Position numbers and translations under genes: made by a program. The notes under the pieces were generated by a model, which did no database searches, was not told the DNA's origin, and saw only the letters and a program-made list of their open reading frames with translations. From contig NC_061072.1 of the NCBI RefSeq assembly GCF_021917145.1, positions 13,122,742 through 13,186,741 of the forward strand: a stretch of 64,000 bases of DNA, given 5' to 3'. Positions 50,967 to 64,000 of the stretch are shown one piece after another. How positions within the stretch are numbered: position 1 is the first letter of the stretch; each line of letters starts with the position of its first letter. This DNA comes from Hypomesus transpacificus (Eukaryota; Chordata; Actinopteri; Osmeriformes; Osmeridae).

Positions 50967-52727
50967 CTGCTCCAGTGTCCTACCTTGAATCTTGTGTAGA
51001 AACAATGAGGTGCAACTGTGTCCCAGTCTCATATGAAGGGGTTGTTGCAATCATCATCATCATCAGTCAGGAGCCAAGATGGCTTCTCTGTTTCTTTTCA
51101 AGTCTCAAATCAGTTCACAATGTACTGTCTGTCCTGGAATGGCAGAGAAGCCTGGTTCTTTCTGCTGTGACATGTTGGGTGCAGCACCCTGTCTGTCCAG
51201 TGGGGAGAGGGTCATTCAAACCTTGGCAAGGACTGGGACAGTGTTGACTTATCAACCATCTGCTGCTGACACATTGATATTGTCTTGCATACGTTGTCCC
51301 ACTATTTCAGTCAGTATGCAGCAAGCTTGTTCACCAATATGGCATTTTTGTAATGTACTAGTTTTTAATAAATTCCTGTATTTATTTTGTTAGTGTTAAC
51401 AAATCAAGATCAATTAATTCATTGTAAACTTTTATTTCAACATAAAAAAAGTCTTTAGAAACACTTCAGAAGAAATAAAGCAGTACCCTTAGTTCAATTT
51501 CCCCTTTCTTCAGTATCATCTGTAACAACAAGGGAAAAGCCACAAGCAAAGAACACTAATCCTACAACACAGCATGTGTTCCAAAATTCCCCAAGTACAG
51601 CAACTTTATCACGCAAACCGCAAGGAAATCAATACACATTGAAGGCATTGAATAATTCCTCTACTAACAAGGAGAGGCACTATGCACAGGTAGAAAGACA
51701 ACCGAACATTTTCAAACTTTAAACCACATTTAAATACCGTTGTCAACATCACTTCTGCAGCATAAAGGTAAGGCACCAGTGGAGAGGAACGTTTGGTATG
51801 GAACTCAGTATCTTAATCAGAACTTTCTAAAGGGACATTGCAATGCAGTGTGCGTAAGATGGGGCAAGAATATACAGCTACAGCAGTAGAAAGTATCTTG
51901 TTTTAGCCTTAAACAATACATTTTGATTTTAAATGAACAGAAAGGCAATCTACAATTCTCTCAAGATATGCTGTTTTACATAGGAATTCACAATTTACAA
52001 ACATGATACAATTGATATAAAACGCAATCTTTAGAGAATAGAACATCTCAATATTTGTCAAATGAAAACAGAACACTGAGAAACACCATGGGAATCAGTT
52101 TGAAGGAGGTGGCCTACACAGCATCCACAAACCAAGAATGGTCTTTGCACAGCAATAAACAATTCAGCATTCAGACCTTGAACTCCCCCCCCCCCCCCTT
52201 ATTAATAAGTTAATATTTACATTCCAATATATATATTCAAATAGACTTTGTATGTAAGGTAGAATAATATACATTAATAGCCAAATCTTATATAATTCCT
52301 GAAATATCCATAGATCACCTTGCATTATCTTCTCATTAAAGCACAATGAAAGACACTGGTTGAAGAAAAATAATAATACCAGAAAAGAGAAAGTGACAGA
52401 AAGCAAGAGGAAGAGAACCGGCCTAGTCCCTGTCACCTCGATGCAGCTCATCCCCATCTCACCGAGGGGCCGTTTGGTCTGACTGTGTCTCAGCCCTGTC
52501 TCACCGAGGGTCCGTTTGGTCTGACTGTGTCTCAGCCCCGTCTCACAGAGGGTCCGTTTGGTCTGACTGTGTCTCAGCCCCGTCTCACAGAGGGTCCGTT
52601 TGGTCTGACTGTGTCTCAGCCCCGTCTCACAGAGGGTCCGTTTGGTCTGACTGTGTCTCAGGAGGGGTCATGGAGACCGGCAGAGAGGCTGGAAGGGTGT
52701 GCAGGACCAGCCTCACCAGCCCCTCTC
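50967..52727. other. 3' UTRs of NDUFAF8 and SLC38A10
   Basis: The NDUFAF8 poly-A signal is at 51367-51372 (+), and a minus-strand AATAAA for SLC38A10 is at 51431-51436, so the two transcripts appear to end within about 60 bases of each other. The rest to 52727 would be SLC38A10 3' UTR, which contains a 42-bp tandem repeat. Confidence 0.6.
52457..52661. repeat. 42-bp tandem repeat, five copies, in SLC38A10 3' UTR
   Basis: Five near-identical 42-base units beginning TCTCACAGAGGGTCCGTTTG lie just after the SLC38A10 stop codon. Since 42 is a multiple of three they give a 14-residue repeat ORF on the plus strand, which I do not regard as a gene. Confidence 0.9.
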
Positions 52728-63470
<10,743 letters not shown>

Positions 63471-63509
63471 CTACAGCAGCAGGAGCAGCAGGAGGAAGAG
63501 GAAAGGAAG

Positions 63510-63660
63510 TCACAGAGGAGGAAATGAGAGGAAAAAGGAGACACGGAGGAGGAAATGAGAGGAAAAAGGAGACACGGAGGAGGAAATGAGAGGAAAAAGG
63601 AGACACGGAGGAGGAAATGAGAGGAAAAGGAAGACAGAGGGAGGAAATGAGAGGAAAGGG
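63510..63660. repeat. 31-bp purine tandem repeat, about five copies
   Basis: Purine-only 31-base units such as GGAGGAGGAAATGAGAGGAA repeat just upstream of exon B (in transcript direction). Intronic sequence of the same purine-rich kind runs on to about 63810. The stretch 63471-64000 shows no SLC38A10 exon that I can match. Confidence 0.9.
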
Positions 63661-64000
63661 AGGTCGAACAAGGTGGAAAGAGGAGCGGAAAGAGGCCCCA
63701 AGGGACACAGAGGGAGGAAAAAATTATGGAGGGATATAATAGGTGGATGAGGAGCAAGGGAAAAATCATGATAAACAGGGGAGGAGGGGAAAAGAACAGG
63801 GAGGGAGGGAAGGCAGACATATCACTGTTAGAGGGTTAGTGGTCTGGTCTGGCCTGGGTCAGGACTGGATCAGGCTTAGAGCCAGACTCACCCCACAGCT
63901 CCCTCTCCTGCTCTGGCTAGAAGACTAGGGGTCAGACATACCTTGGAGCATTGACACTAGCATAGACTAACACAACTACAAGCTCCATGGAAGTAGCACA

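Noticed and set aside
63860-63965. Possible further SLC38A10 exon ending at a GTATGT donor near 63941 (minus strand)
   Set aside because: The sequence before the donor does not match the expected ASIQSFSAMALLFYT-type segment, and no suitable acceptor-exon structure is seen.

Overview
The window is vertebrate nuclear DNA, almost certainly from a ray-finned (teleost) fish. Its genes have many short GT-AG introns and encode vertebrate-specific proteins. The spaces between exons hold long CA/TG microsatellites, poly-G/poly-C runs, minisatellites, a tRNA-derived SINE with the tail usual in fish, and short inverted-repeat DNA transposons. I cannot name the species. I assembled gene models exon by exon from splice sites, phase continuity and recalled similarity to human family members. 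No search was run.

Layout. 37-2135 (+): 3' end of a gene I do not recognise. 6722-14008 (+): FAM20A. 19281-22187 (-): PRKAR1A. 24310-28877 (+): WIPI1. 30767-34522 (-): ARSG. 36414-39303 (+): SLC16A6. 40045-41816 (-): AMZ2, with its reading frame broken twice. 42728-43584 (+): FAM104A (VCF1). 45905-49954 (-): TEPSIN. 50403-50966 (+): NDUFAF8. 52728 to beyond the right edge (-): SLC38A10, lacking its first exons. The first block (FAM20A to AMZ2) corresponds to human 17q24.2. FAM104A and TEPSIN-NDUFAF8-SLC38A10 correspond to 17q25.

From FAM20A onward the ten genes alternate strand without exception. This gives four head-to-head pairs with shared 5' regions and five tail-to-tail pairs. Several products act in the secretory, lysosomal or autophagy systems (FAM20A, ARSG, WIPI1, TEPSIN), but nothing in the sequence shows that they work together. 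They are a conserved neighbourhood, not an operon.

The most interesting signals are two 125-nt homologous exons in SLC38A10 with the same phase, which look like a mutually exclusive pair; two frame-breaking lesions in AMZ2 while every other complete gene is intact; two perfect cAMP-response elements between PRKAR1A and WIPI1; and several non-autonomous transposons. I found no system that is wholly new.
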